A DNA stretch of 64,000 nt, taken from contig OZ038456.1 of the NCBI GenBank assembly GCA_964036195.1, positions 18,600,001 through 18,664,000 on the forward strand. Reading direction: 5' to 3'. Positions 54,901 to 64,000 of the stretch are shown here, one piece after another. Both the position numbers and the translations under genes were made by a program. The DNA is from Sphaerolaimus hirsutus. Its lineage: Eukaryota; Nematoda; Chromadorea; Monhysterida; Sphaerolaimidae. How positions within the stretch are numbered: the stretch's first letter is position 1; every line of letters starts with the position of its first letter. The notes below the pieces were generated by a model. It was not told where the DNA came from. It saw only the letters and a list, made by a program, of their open reading frames with translations, and made no database searches.

Positions 54901-55397
54901 CATGCTGTTTTGCAATTGACTTTTCACTTGTCACTTTACACTTTATAGGACTTGGGACGACCCTCAGCACACAAAGTACCACACAGCCTACCACAACAAC
55001 AACCAAAATGCACTATACGTCGGCTCGCGAAGACAAAATAATGGCGCAAGAAATGAAAATCTTTTTAAATGAGAAAGATATGTACAAATTGATAGAGAAA
55101 ACAATTATTGCTGTTTTTGATAATAAATTGGGCACAGCAAACATTCAATTTGAAAAAAGATTGGAAAGCATTGCGGCAAACATTCATGTAAATTGTTACA
55201 ATGCTATATATATATTTTTGTATGCGGTAGTAAAAAAAAATATATCTCACTCGCAGACAGAATTGCTCATGCTGAGCTTCATCGCCGTTTTTGGGTGCCT
55301 GACGTTGATTATGACAGTTGCGCTTTTTTTTGCGTATTGCATACGCAAACAGGACCGTCAGCGCGCAACAAACGATCCAGAAAGAGCCACCCTGTAA
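51988..55397 (+). CDS. Type I membrane glycoprotein candidate with coiled coils, 11 exons
   Basis: Exons 51988-52030, 52096-52208, 52273-52358, 53201-53381, 53478-53765, 53858-54205, 54278-54427, 54487-54594, 54660-54796, 54968-55187 and 55257-55397 join in phase to 604 residues. It starts with a signal peptide (MKQLLAVIGLFTIF), then a Cys-rich part (CNYCACPYNSSG...C). Two tandemly duplicated coiled-coil exons follow (VPACEK...ESQQKID...KVLNVLKENHEHIL), then more helical exons, and near the end a membrane segment (LLMLSFIAVFGCLTLIMTVA) with a short basic tail. The layout suits a surface attachment or fusion protein. No known fusogen family is recognised. Intron 9 is an introner-like transposon; intron 3 (842 bp) holds repeats. 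Confidence 0.7.
53387..54146 (+). repeat. Tandem duplication (about 380 bp) of intron plus coiled-coil exon
   Basis: The unit includes the intron 3' part ending GCAG and the exon starting GTGCCAGCATGTGAAAAA. It occurs at 53478 and again at 53858, 380 bp apart, with strong similarity across exon and intron (GTGAAGAAATTGGTTCAGTC against ATGAAGAAATCGGTTTAGTC). Both copies keep phase 0, so the protein has two successive coiled-coil modules. Confidence 0.8.
54797..54967. mobile_element. Introner-like palindromic element forming intron 9 of the glycoprotein gene
   Basis: The intron begins GTGGCAAGCCCAAGTCCT and ends AGGACTTGGGACGACCCTCAG. CAAAGTGTAAAGTGACAAG pairs with CTTGTCACTTTACACTTT. Donor and acceptor are at the element ends, exons join in phase 2, and the length is 171 bp, nearly the same as the capsid-gene intron of the same family. 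Confidence 0.85.
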
Positions 55398-55438
55398 GAT
55401 TGCTCTTGATAGATATTTTTTTAGCCTTATGTCGACAA

Positions 55439-55617
55439 GTACCATATTTTCTCCAAATATCCTCACCAAAAATTTATTAATTAAAAATAAAAAATTAAAT
55501 ATAAAATTAAAATTTAAAAAGCCCCCATTTTACACTGTTAAAAACTAGTCCAAAGACCACACTTTAACCCCTCAACTTTTGGAAAATCCCCAAATGATTA
55601 TTCGAGAAAATATGGTA
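55439..55617. mobile_element. TACCATA-type palindromic element inside the Polinton
   Basis: The left end is TACCATATTTTCTCC and the right end is CGAGAAAATATGGTA. A diverged member of the TACCGTA family seen in flanking host DNA. Confidence 0.6.
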
Positions 55618-55823
55618 AAATTCTGAACCTTTCAGGCAGGAATCGTCTCTCACATCGGCATCTGAGCGATACAACGTGGCTTTCGATGCATCAAATAGGA
55701 CCTCTAACACCAGCTCGGCGCATACTCCAAGGATAATGGTATGCCTTTTACATCTTTTACAGGCGCATATCCTTATGGTCGGTAAAAATAGTGGAAAGTA
55801 CAAAAAATGAATGATTTTTTATT

Positions 55824-55901
55824 TACCGTATCCGCTCGAAATTATAGGGGCTTTTTAAAATATATTTATTCTAGGGGTTTTTTTTTCGGCGCTATACGGT
55901 A
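55824..55901. mobile_element. Short TACCGTA...TACGGTA element inside the Polinton
   Basis: TACCGTATCCGCTCGAAATT at the left and GCGCTATACGGTA at the right; 78 bp in all. Confidence 0.55.
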
Positions 55902-56157
55902 TAAGTAGTAATGCTCATTCATAAATGAGTACTATGTCAACCAAAATATGAGCGAAATCTTAGGGGTGTGAAAAAATGTGCCAAGTTGACCGAAAAACAG
56001 TTTTACTATGCCATATGTCAACTACATTGAGACAACTAACATTTTAAAATGCGAGTTGTCTCAATGTAGTTGACACATGGCATAATAAAACTATATCTTA
56101 TTTACCACTCAAAAAAAAACGTATGAAAACTTTGTACAAAACCTCCAACAAACATAG

Positions 56158-56418
56158 ATGTCGCCACCAAGACAACCACGCATCGACACACGTTCGTATG
56201 CCGATTTTGGGAGATGCCGCACCTCAACCCTAGCAGGCGATCAGCCAGGATCCAGCGGCATGTGGGCAAACAACACATTTACGAGCAGTGCAACCACCGA
56301 TTTTTTTGATGCAGCCAATTTTGTCACGGATATGCCCGATGGATCAGAGGCAGTTTATCGGCCCACTGTACATGAAAGTAGGGAACTGGCTACTCTGAAC
56401 AAAAATTCTCCTCTTTAA
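56158..56418 (+). CDS. Small 86-residue ORF, unknown
   Basis: ATG 56158 to TAA. The sequence is of ordinary composition (SYADFGRCRTSTLAGDQ; TTDFFDAANFVTDMPDGSEA), not low complexity. It lies between the glycoprotein gene and the right subterminal array. It could be a free small protein or a terminal exon. No family recognised. Confidence 0.4.
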   Translation: MSPPRQPRIDTRSYADFGRCRTSTLAGDQPGSSGMWANNTFTSSATTDFFDAANFVTDMPDGSEAVYRPTVHESRELATLNKNSPL

Positions 56419-57724
56419 ATACCACTTAGACCTAACTTTTTCTACATATATTTCACTTTACTTGGAAAATGGAATAAAAAATTGAACAAAATATACTTAT
56501 ACACCTTTGAAAAAAAATTTTAAAGCCTTTTCTTTGAATGTTTTTACCCACCTAAAACCAACCCCAATGGCACCCCACATGGTTCTGGCGAACGGAGACG
56601 CACTCTCAAAGTGCCCCATCACATTGCAACATTAAAATCCGTTGCTTTGAATTATGTAATTTTACGCCAGCCGGGCCGCAGGTCGCCAAAGTTGGCGAAA
56701 AACTTTATTGGGCCGCGTCCAAACGTCAGATAGTATTTGCGAGTGAGAATTTTTTTTCAGACCAAAATTTTCAGGTCATGTAAGCAGTCAAATGTCAAGT
56801 GCCATAAAGAGTAAATGCATTTTTTCACGCATTTTACAATTGCTATAGAATGTTCACCACTTTTTAAAAATTTTCATTTTTCAAGTCTTTTGGCAGTTTA
56901 CATTATAACTTATACATTTTCAACTTCCACATTATCGGCGTGTAACTTATTTATGGTGTGAATTTAGTTTCTACTTGTTTTATCCGGTGTTTTATCGATA
57001 AATATTTATTTTTCAATTTTTATATTTATTTTGTTTTCAGACTTTATTTTAAATACTCTTTTTTAAATAAACATTATAATTTTTCAGCCCATAACACCGA
57101 AAGAAATCCATCGAAAAAGCGTAATTTAAGACTATGCTGCAAGATATTACAGAGACATTCGCCGCTCCCTATCGTAAAACTTTTTGTAACGTTGCTTTCA
57201 AAAGATCACAACTCAATGTCACTTTACGATTCTTTGTGTAGTGTGGCATTCGTCTATGTAACGTCTGGGATCACTGCCACATGTGCGACACAGCGCCCGC
57301 CGTGCGACGCGAAACAACGGGCTCATTTTGTGAATTCTTTCACTACGTTCTAAACCATATGTTACCAAATTGAGAGACACAAATTGCAACATCAAATCCC
57401 CTCGTTAATCCCATCAGAAAAATATGCGTAGTTAAGACCGTGCCCTTTATTTTCATTGCGCTGAAACTTTACATGTACATGTCCAGTGGGGGGGAGAAAT
57501 AGGCATCAAGATGTTTTCACTTTTTCATTGTTATATCTAGGCGAGAGCATATGAATCAAGTGGCATCATAAACTTATATATGTCATAATAGAATACATTA
57601 TCACAGTTCATAGAATATAATTGTCTAACATTGACGGCATTCACACTCTATCTGGCAGCCATCCAAGTTTTTTCTGAAAGCCTGAAATAACCATTTGCAT
57701 CCTTTAACCTACCACATCACAGGA
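56419..57724. other. Mostly non-coding DNA before the right subterminal array
   Basis: An exon-like stretch may start after TTTTTCAG near 57087 and run to 57353 (CCKILQRHSPLPIVKLF), but its start and phase cannot be fixed. Otherwise AT-rich. The inner edge near 57690 has CCTTTAACCTACCA, a degenerate copy of the Polinton end. Confidence 0.4.
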
Positions 57725-58215
57725 TAATGTCTAATGTCCAGCTGGCACATGTCCAAAACTATATATAAACATTTGACACCTCTCCAACAATACAATAGCT
57801 GGACATGTGCCAAATTGGAATGGTGCCAAAGCTGGACATGTGCCAATGCTGGACTTGTGCCAATCAATATGCCCTGGCATGTAGTTTGGCACATGTCCAG
57901 CATTGGCACATGTCCAGCTTTGGCACCGCCCCAATTTGGCACATGTCCAGATATAAACTAGTTGGAGTGACGCCAAAATGTTTGGCACAAACATTGACAC
58001 TCGTCCAATCACCAATATTGGACAAGTGCCAACATTGGACGAGTGCCAATGCTGGACGAGTGCCAGCGTTGGACAAGTGCCAATGTTGGACTCGTGCCAA
58101 TATAGTGTTGGACTTGTGCCAATACTATTGGACAAGCGCCAATCTAGTATTGGGCGAGTGCCAATAGTATTGGACAAGCGCCAACTATATTGGCACAAGA
58201 CCAACTAGTCTTGGA
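57725..58215. repeat. Right subterminal array of TTGGCAC/GTCCA dyads
   Basis: Mirror counterpart of the left array: many TTGGACAAGTGCCAA, TTGGACGAGTGCCAA and GCTGGACATGTGCCAA units. Units toward the interior are more diverged than those near the end. Confidence 0.85.
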
Positions 58216-58376
58216 CACGAGCCAATGACGTCAACGGGACATAAGTTTCCAATCCGGACATTTGCCGGAAAAACAAATGACGTCATTGGCACGTGTTGTT
58301 TACTTGGCACCGTGCCAAGGAACGAAGTGGACATTAACTAGTGGTCTGGTAGGTTCAAAGGCTTCGTTATTCTGCT
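58119..58376. repeat. Right terminal inverted repeat of the Polinton
   Basis: Complement of 22003-22260, ending CTTCGTTATTCTGCT. It includes the mirrored TTGGCACCGTGCCAA dyad (58304-58318) and two TGACGTCA sites. Confidence 0.88.
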
Positions 58377-58382
58377 GATATC
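58377..58382 (+). repeat. Right 6-bp target site duplication (GATATC) of the Polinton
   Basis: Matches 21997-22002 and adjoins the right CT terminus. GAT ATC are two codons in phase with the retroelement frame on both sides. Confidence 0.88.
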
Positions 58383-61094
58383 CCAGAGACAGCAGTGACA
58401 GTCAAAGTGGATTTACTGGACCCAGCAATTGTCCAGAAACATGTCAGAAATCAGAGCTCGAACAGAGACTCTGTACCAAACCCTGCTCAGAGGAACTCAG
58501 CATCGGATAGAGTCCTGAGGAGTGCAACAGGGAAAACCACGGCAACCACCAGCAGTCTGGTGATTGGAATGCTGTGTATGGTGTTGATGCTGACAGGCAT
58601 GTCAGAGTCAGCAACGCTGAGAGAAGCCGGCAAGGCTTACAGCGAAGTATTTTCCAGAACATACGTTCTAGAAACCTCGACAGTAAGGCCACCATCATTG
58701 GCAGCGCATCATGGATTGCCGCCTTTGCCTTCAGAATGGCCACCAAAATCTGTCAGAGAAATGCAGACTTATGAGAGATTCAAGGATGCAATCAAGGATC
58801 ATCCTGTGGAACAAGTGATCAGCTCACAAAGCCAGAAGTATCAGATTTGCACCAGTGGAAGGCATGGACATGCGCTTACAGTTCCTGAAGAAGTGCAGTG
58901 CCATATCCCACCAAGGAATTTTGTCAAGGCAATGAAAGTTACACTTTACGCACAGAGACAGATTCCACAGAAAGAGAAAGCATACAGATGCTACATCAGA
59001 ATCAAAGAGATCATCACACACACCAGTTTCTGGGGAGCGAAAGGCATTACAGGCAATTTTGAGAAATACCAACAAGTTGGCGTGGTAGCCTGTAACTATG
59101 CAAGAATTCACAAGATGTTCAGAGGAACACCTTTGGTAGAAATGGAGCCCAGAGTGTGGACGACCAATCAAACTTTGAATGTAGAATATTCATGGTGTTG
59201 CCATGACAAAGAAAATATCGTCAGTAACTTCTACATGGAAGAAGGAACCGTGGCTTCACTTGATGGAAAGACTGTAATCAGCGACTTGCAAGATTTCAGC
59301 CAGTGCAGAGCCATGATGGGACATTGCAGAGACCACAATTATGGAATCACAGTGTGGGATACGGAGAACTTCAAGCATCAATGTGCATATGAGAGAATTG
59401 GCAGATTCAAATCAGAGATATCTGGCCAGACAATTATTGTGTCAAAGTTGCAAGCAGCATACTCCCACAGCAACAAGACAAAGAGACCAATTGGTTCAGA
59501 ATGTGTTCCGGGAGACACATACTACACCGATCAAGGAGGTGTATTCATCCAGTTTGACAGAAGAGAAGATGTGCCTGTAGAATGGGCAATGCCAGGAAAG
59601 ATAGTGGAGGCGAGAGAGTCGACAATCAGTGGAACATTGTATGCCAGATTGGATGACAGAAACTCCAAGTTTCAGTTCCTGCAACATGTGGTCAGAGAGA
59701 TGACTCAGGCACAATTTGCGATTGTATGGCATCAGCTATGTCAACTTCGCAAGAACCAGCTGGACATGTTGACTCAGCTTTTCCGCATCGATCCAACACT
59801 GGGGATTCGAGCCATGCTGGGAAGACAGGATGTTCATGCAGAATGGGCTGGAGAAGCAATTATGTTTTGGGAATGCAAGGAAGTGCAGCCATACATAATT
59901 TATCAGACAGGAAAAGTGGGAGAGACATGTTACAAATACACACCAATGAGATTGGACAAAGACGGGCCCTTGTGGTTCAAGAGCCCAGGCAGCAGAGACT
60001 TGGTGGAGAAATCACCAGAAGAGGATTGCAGCCACACCACACCGCACCTGTACAGAAATGAACATGGACAGTGGAAGTCCGCACATGGAATGGTGCATGT
60101 CACAGAGACTCCGATCGAAATGACATGGAAAGGACAATGGCAGGCCTTCACGTTTGATGCGCCTCACCTGTTCACCAACATTGTCAACAGAGCGACCAAT
60201 TTCATGGATGTCAGAGGCCAGATTCAGAGATTACAGAACTTAGAGCATGTGCAGAACCAGTTGATCGATTACACAGCAGATATGTCATTGGATCCCAGAG
60301 TGATCAGAAATTCAATAGAAGGCATTGGAGCTGGAATTGGACAGACAGCAGCAGGAATCGGCAAGGCATATGGCCATTATATATCTGGAGTATCAAAAGG
60401 GTACACTAACTTTATGGGAGGAATGCTGAAAGGACCCTTTCAAGTAATCATCAACACGATCGCAATACTGTTGGGAATCACAATCCTGATTGCTGGAATT
60501 GTAGCTGCAGGATACCTGTGGTACAATTGGAGAATTGCCACAGGGAAACCAGTGATTCCACCATGTGTATACACATGCATATGGAAATGCATAGTGTGTC
60601 CATTCAAGTGCATATGGCTATGTTTCAGAGCCGTCAGATACACTATCAAGAAGTCAACTCAGAGAGAGACCAATTACCCACAGAGGAAAGTGCGCAAGAC
60701 AGAGTTGAGACCAGCAATCAAGAGGAGAGCCAGATCCAACTCAACACAGTCTGTCAGATTTGCCAGGAGAGCAGAAACAGAGGACAGAATGGCAAAGTCA
60801 CTATCAGCATACGTTCAGCCAGATGAAAGTTCAGCTGATGAAGGACAAGTCAGAGCCAGGAACAGAGACAGTGTTCACATGCCCGATATCCGCAAATTCA
60901 CCTCACGCGAACGCGCAGGAAGCGACACGGGCAACTACCTGCTTCATCATCAGGCTAGGTCGGCGTTGGCATCACCAGCAACCGGACCTGTGACTTCACG
61001 CACGCCCACGACTTCGCGCACGACCACGTTCACCACCGAGGCGACTGTGGAAACGCCACTCATCACTTTGGCGCCCACCACCACCAGCATGTGA
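58383..61094 (+). CDS. Env-like membrane glycoprotein of the BEL element (5' part severed)
   Basis: Open in phase from the GATATC duplication to TGA 61092-61094, about 903 residues, with no early ATG. That fits a domain that used to be translated as part of gag-pol. A signal-like hydrophobic stretch (LVIGMLCMVLMLTGMSESA) lies at 58555-58615. A Cys-rich ectodomain follows, and a membrane segment (VIINTIAILLGITILIAGIV) lies at about 60445-60530. A cytoplasmic tail of about 190 residues begins with a run of cysteines (CIWKCIVCPFKCIWLC). Envelope genes in BEL/Pao elements have been captured from several RNA and DNA virus groups; I cannot say which. Codon and word use (CAGAGA-rich) match gag-pol, not the Polinton. 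Confidence 0.75.
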   Translation, partial: PETAVTVKVDLLDPAIVQKHVRNQSSNRDSVPNPAQRNSASDRVLRSATGKTTATTSSLVIGMLCMVLMLTGMSESATLREAGKAYSEVFSRTYVLETSTVRPPSLAAHHGLPPLPSEWPPKSVREMQTYERFKDAIKDHPVEQVISSQSQKYQICTSGRHGHALTVPEEVQCHIPPRNFVKAMKVTLYAQRQIPQKEKAYRCYIRIKEIITHTSFWGAKGITGNFEKYQQVGVVACNYARIHKMFRGTPLVEMEPRVWTTNQTLNVEYSWCCHDKENIVSNFYMEEGTVASLDGKTVISDLQDFSQCRAMMGHCRDHNYGITVWDTENFKHQCAYERIGRFKSEISGQTIIVSKLQAAYSHSNKTKRPIGSECVPGDTYYTDQGGVFIQFDRREDVPVEWAMPGKIVEARESTISGTLYARLDDRNSKFQFLQHVVREMTQAQFAIVWHQLCQLRKNQLDMLTQLFRIDPTLGIRAMLGRQDVHAEWAGEAIMFWECKEVQPYIIYQTGKVGETCYKYTPMRLDKDGPLWFKSPGSRDLVEKSPEEDCSHTTPHLYRNEHGQWKSAHGMVHVTETPIEMTWKGQWQAFTFDAPHLFTNIVNRATNFMDVRGQIQRLQNLEHVQNQLIDYTADMSLDPRVIRNSIEGIGAGIGQTAAGIGKAYGHYISGVSKGYTNFMGGMLKGPFQVIINTIAILLGITILIAGIVAAGYLWYNWRIATGKPVIPPCVYTCIWKCIVCPFKCIWLCFRAVRYTIKKSTQRETNYPQRKVRKTELRPAIKRRARSNSTQSVRFARRAETEDRMAKSLSAYVQPDESSADEGQVRARNRDSVHMPDIRKFTSRERAGSDTGNYLLHHQARSALASPATGPVTSRTPTTSRTTTFTTEATVETPLITLAPTTTSM

Positions 61095-61136
61095 CGTTGC
61101 TGCAACAATGGGGTGCAGCAACTCTTCCGCCCGGAG

Positions 61137-62398
61137 TGTGCTGACCGTGGCAAAATGAATGGATAAAGAAATACAGAGAATTGATAATTTAGGCTCATAT
61201 TTGCACATTTACTTATTTGCACTATTTTACATTTTATGCACTATATTAATTTACCACGCAAATTGTATTTCCTGCACTATATTATTTACCCATGGAGAAT
61301 ATTCGATTAGGAAAGTGTTCTATAAGTTATTGATAGGTTTATGTGGAATGTTTAGGTTAAAAGGTCAAATAAGTTATTATTAGGTGTATTAATATGAAAT
61401 TAGGCTCATTCAACTCGCCGTAATTTTCTGATCATTATTATATATACATTTACATGGTTTACTTGCAATTTGAGAAAGTCAAAAGTTGTAAATATTTATG
61501 TGCCACGTATTTATTTAGGCCAGCGTCCTAATAGAGAAATAGTGCCCTGTGTGTAACTAGCATTTACTGTACGTGTTTATTAGAGCCTTTTGCGTAGGCA
61601 TAATTATAATACCCTGCTCAAGCTGAATGTATTATAGACCCTGCTCAATTACAATACCTATTTACCTCGAATAAGTCCCAATTTGTTAGATTATTCAACA
61701 TACGTTTCCAGGAAGTGATTATTATTATTATATCGAATATACCCTACTCTATTTACGTCATTAGGAACATTTGCACTACTATTTACAGTTTTCGAACCCT
61801 ATTATATTAGTTCCAATGTGCGTCAATGTTTTCTGACAAATTGAAGCAAATTAGTAAATCGGCCGAGTTTGCCGACTTCGCGCCTCGTAAGATTAATAGT
61901 TTTTCTATTAACCCAATTTGTACCTGGTATTTCTTTACCATAAGTATTTGAATGTATGCCCGCGCAGTATGAGGCAACTGTTTCGGCTAGATATGTTTAT
62001 TTGTTGCATTTATGACTTATTTGTGTATTTGTATTAGGAAATTACTGTAGCTGTTTTTCTATACATGATTTCCGTGTCTTAGCTACTTTGGAAGTTTTTA
62101 CTTCAGTCTGCGGACCCCAAGCTACTGAACGAAAAATTAGCTAGCGATAGAAACTTCGATTAGGAAGCTCGCTAGACTTTGCGCTTTTGTAACACGCTGT
62201 ATCTGATCGAAATAAAGTACCTGAAACAATTCGAACCCCCTTTTTCAACACAACTACGAAATAAACTCAACTTGGCTGTCGACAAGTGGACGTTCGGCTA
62301 CAACGGGAAATCAACCACTCTAAAGGCCGTTTCTCACTACGGTCTTGGAGCTGCCGGATTCGGTGGTAGAAGACGCTGACTTCGGTGGCTTCATCACA
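61137..62398 (+). repeat. Right LTR of the BEL/Pao element (1262 bp)
   Basis: The same TGTGCTGACC...TTCATCACA ends and length as the left LTR, differing at about three bases. A clear polypurine tract just before it (61095-61136) is not obvious; GCCCGGAG adjoins the boundary. Confidence 0.93.
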
Positions 62399-62403
62399 TC
62401 TAC
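62399..62403 (+). repeat. Right 5-bp target site duplication (TCTAC) of the BEL element
   Basis: Matches 13517-13521. Confidence 0.9.
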
Positions 62404-62990
62404 ATCGTGTTCAAAAAATTTCCAAAAGCTTCACTGGTTCTTAAGATATAAATCTAAATAAAAAATTTCGCTATTTGTCAGCAACATTTCTCATTGGAAT
62501 TGCCAACAAATTCATATTTGGGAACCACTGGAGCTTTTAAGATAATTTTTGGACACGATATAGATATCGTTTAGTTCCTACAATACAATGCAATTGCAAG
62601 GCACCAACCAGAGCACAGCATCTTTATCTTAAAAGTCATGCCAGTGCAGCATCAGAAATGTCGCACTTCAGAAGAATGAAGCAAAAAGTGCTGGTATTTA
62701 AACTGTCGCGCTATAGCATGAGAAGTGTCACGTTTTGGCATCAAAAGTGGCGTATTTCACAGTATATTAAGTGGCCAGTGTGAGAAGTGTCCTGGCCTCA
62801 ACCGAAGCGAGTGTCTGTGGAGCAAATTTGCGAGAATAACAGCATAATGTAAATAATTGGTATGATGTATGTAGTGTACCTGGACACCTTCCTAGACTGT
62901 GCGCCATTTTAAAGCATTTTTCAAAATTGGGATAGATTGTCTTTGAACTTAGGTAAGCATTGTCCTCACATCAACTGTGTGTGAATGCCA
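62404..62990. other. Flanking host DNA without recognised gene
   Basis: AT-rich sequence continuing the pre-insertion locus. No motif recognised. Confidence 0.4.
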
Positions 62991-63489
62991 TCTTACATCT
63001 TAAATTTTTTTCATCTATTTACTTCAATTCTGGATAAATTCATAATATGCATTTATTTGTGGTTTGTGGGCTGCACACTACAAGAAATTGCCAGACTGTG
63101 TGTTTGCTTGAGATATATGGGTTTCATCGGCCAGGTAATTTTCATTATTTTATTTGTAGCTATTTATATTGTGTAACTATTTATTGGTTAGGTGCGAAAG
63201 TGTGTGTCCTTGAATGAGTGTCTTGAAGTTGAAAACATCAAGCAAAAAAACAATGTGGATATTCAGGTATTAGGTCGTTTGTATGCAGATACTGTCCCTA
63301 TGAAAAAATTCCCGCCCAACAATTTTTCTGGAAAAAGTCCCTAGTTCCTATCTGCCCTACTGGACAAAAAATGTTCCTTTAGATATTTTTACAAATAATT
63401 GCAACAGATAAAAATTGCAGATGTGTCATTTGCTGCTACTGGCGGCGACAAGAGCCACTGCTATACTGGTTCCATTCAAACACGAAAAG
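62991..63489 (+). CDS. Host exon-like segments, partial gene, unknown
   Basis: Three segments are in continuous phase: one ending 63134 (...ARLCVCLRYMGFIGQ, start uncertain), 63192-63266 (VRKCVSLNECLEVENIKQ...) and 63408-63489 (IKIADVSFAATGGDKSHCY...). Each is bounded by GT and AG. The last begins with an IKIADVSF pattern vaguely like the start of an ABC transporter nucleotide-binding domain, but no P-loop is in view. The gene would continue beyond the window. Confidence 0.3.
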
Positions 63490-63495
63490 GTAGCT

Positions 63496-63850
63496 TACCG
63501 TTTATCCCCGAATGAGACCTCCCTTGAATAACTCCCTCCCTTTAAATACTCCCCCCTGTTGGCCGAGTGTGGAAAAATAACTCCCCCTTTTGAATAACTC
63601 CCAACCTTGAATAACTCCCTCTGTGTGATAGGTGGAAAAGATGTGAGGTCAATCTGAAAAAAATCAATAGTTAGACAGAACAAATAAAGCTACAAATGCA
63701 GTGCAGTGTGTGAAATGAAAAATACAAAATAATATTAGAATAAGCCTGCATCAGTGACAACAAATACATAATGTAATTCTGAGGGAAAAATAACTCCCCC
63801 CATCAAAAACTCTGATGAAAAAATAACTACCCTGGGTCAAGTGGTAAAGT
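63496..63850. repeat. TACCGT-type repeat with AATAACTCCCTCC words
   Basis: It starts TACCGTTTATCCCCGAATGAG and carries TTGAATAACTCCC/AAAATAACTCCCCC words several times. It resembles the TACCGTA family, but the right end is not clear. Confidence 0.45.
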
Positions 63851-64000
63851 AGAGAGTAAAAATTTGTTTGTACTTTGTAGAGTAAAATGACAAATGTGAG
63901 GTAAAGAGTAGAGTGAAAATTGAAAAGTAAATAAAAATTGAAAAGGAAAGTACCTAAGTTAAAAAAATACTAACTGTAACGTTTTCTGCTAGAGAAAATA

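Larger units (their letters stand above)
22003..58376. mobile_element. Maverick/Polinton DNA transposon, 36.4 kb, inserted in the BEL element
   Basis: Ends are AGCAGAATAACGAAG and its complement CTTCGTTATTCTGCT, with a 6-bp duplication. Coding content includes protein-primed PolB, packaging ATPase, retrovirus-like integrase, penton-like and major capsid proteins, the diagnostic Polinton set. It is about twice the usual 15-20 kb. The extra length comes from large disordered segments, introns, the minus-strand block, a glycoprotein gene and long subterminal arrays. Coding frames are mostly intact, so the copy looks young. An adenain-like protease was not found. Confidence 0.93.

Noticed and set aside
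61095-61136. Polypurine tract before the right LTR
   Set aside because: No convincing purine run; GCCCGGAG is too weak to call.

Overview
The window is animal nuclear DNA: spliced genes, AT-rich intergenic sequence and many short palindromic transposons. It is probably an invertebrate, perhaps a nematode. That guess rests on BEL/Pao and Maverick content and on tiny introns, many ending in TTTTCAG or TTTGCAG; it is inference only. No bacterial operons, tRNA, rRNA or CRISPR arrays were seen.

Layout. (1) 337-2898: last exons of a host gene on the + strand encoding the end of a PH domain and an SH3 domain, like ephexin-type RhoGEFs. (2) 2899-13516: no convincing gene, but dense in palindromic repeats of two main kinds: elements bounded by TACCGTA...TACGGTA, and elements with GTAAAGTGTAAAG / CTTTACACTTTAC arms. 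(3) 13522-62398: a BEL/Pao LTR retroelement with two 1262-bp LTRs and a 5-bp target duplication TCTAC. It carries gag-pol (16012-22041, one in-frame stop) and an env-like gene (to 61094). (4) Inside it, at 22003-58376, lies a complete 36.4-kb Maverick/Polinton with AG...CT ends, a 6-bp target duplication GATATC and inverted repeats of about 250 bp. (5) 62404-64000: a few exon-like segments and repeats.

The Polinton encodes, left to right: an F-box-like protein (- strand), a protein-primed family B DNA polymerase in 18 exons, two overlapping disordered/zinc proteins, a packaging ATPase, a small basic virion-type protein, an acidic disordered protein, an integrase, an overlapping membrane protein, a penton-like minor capsid protein with an overprinted basic ORF, a small protein, and the major capsid protein. 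A minus-strand block follows (small zinc protein and a >1000-residue unknown protein), then a plus-strand 11-exon type I membrane glycoprotein with coiled coils, and a small ORF. Together these give DNA replication, integration, packaging and capsid assembly, plus a candidate surface protein. No adenain-like protease was found.

The most notable points are these. The Polinton sits in the retroelement, whose reading frame runs in phase on both sides of the insertion. Two introns (in the major capsid and glycoprotein genes) are each an entire palindromic transposon of a family scattered in the host DNA, i.e. introner-like. The inverted repeats are filled with TTGGC-N5-CCAA dyads resembling nuclear factor I sites. 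Several loci are open in two frames. The ATPase P-loop appears to be split by an AT-AC intron.
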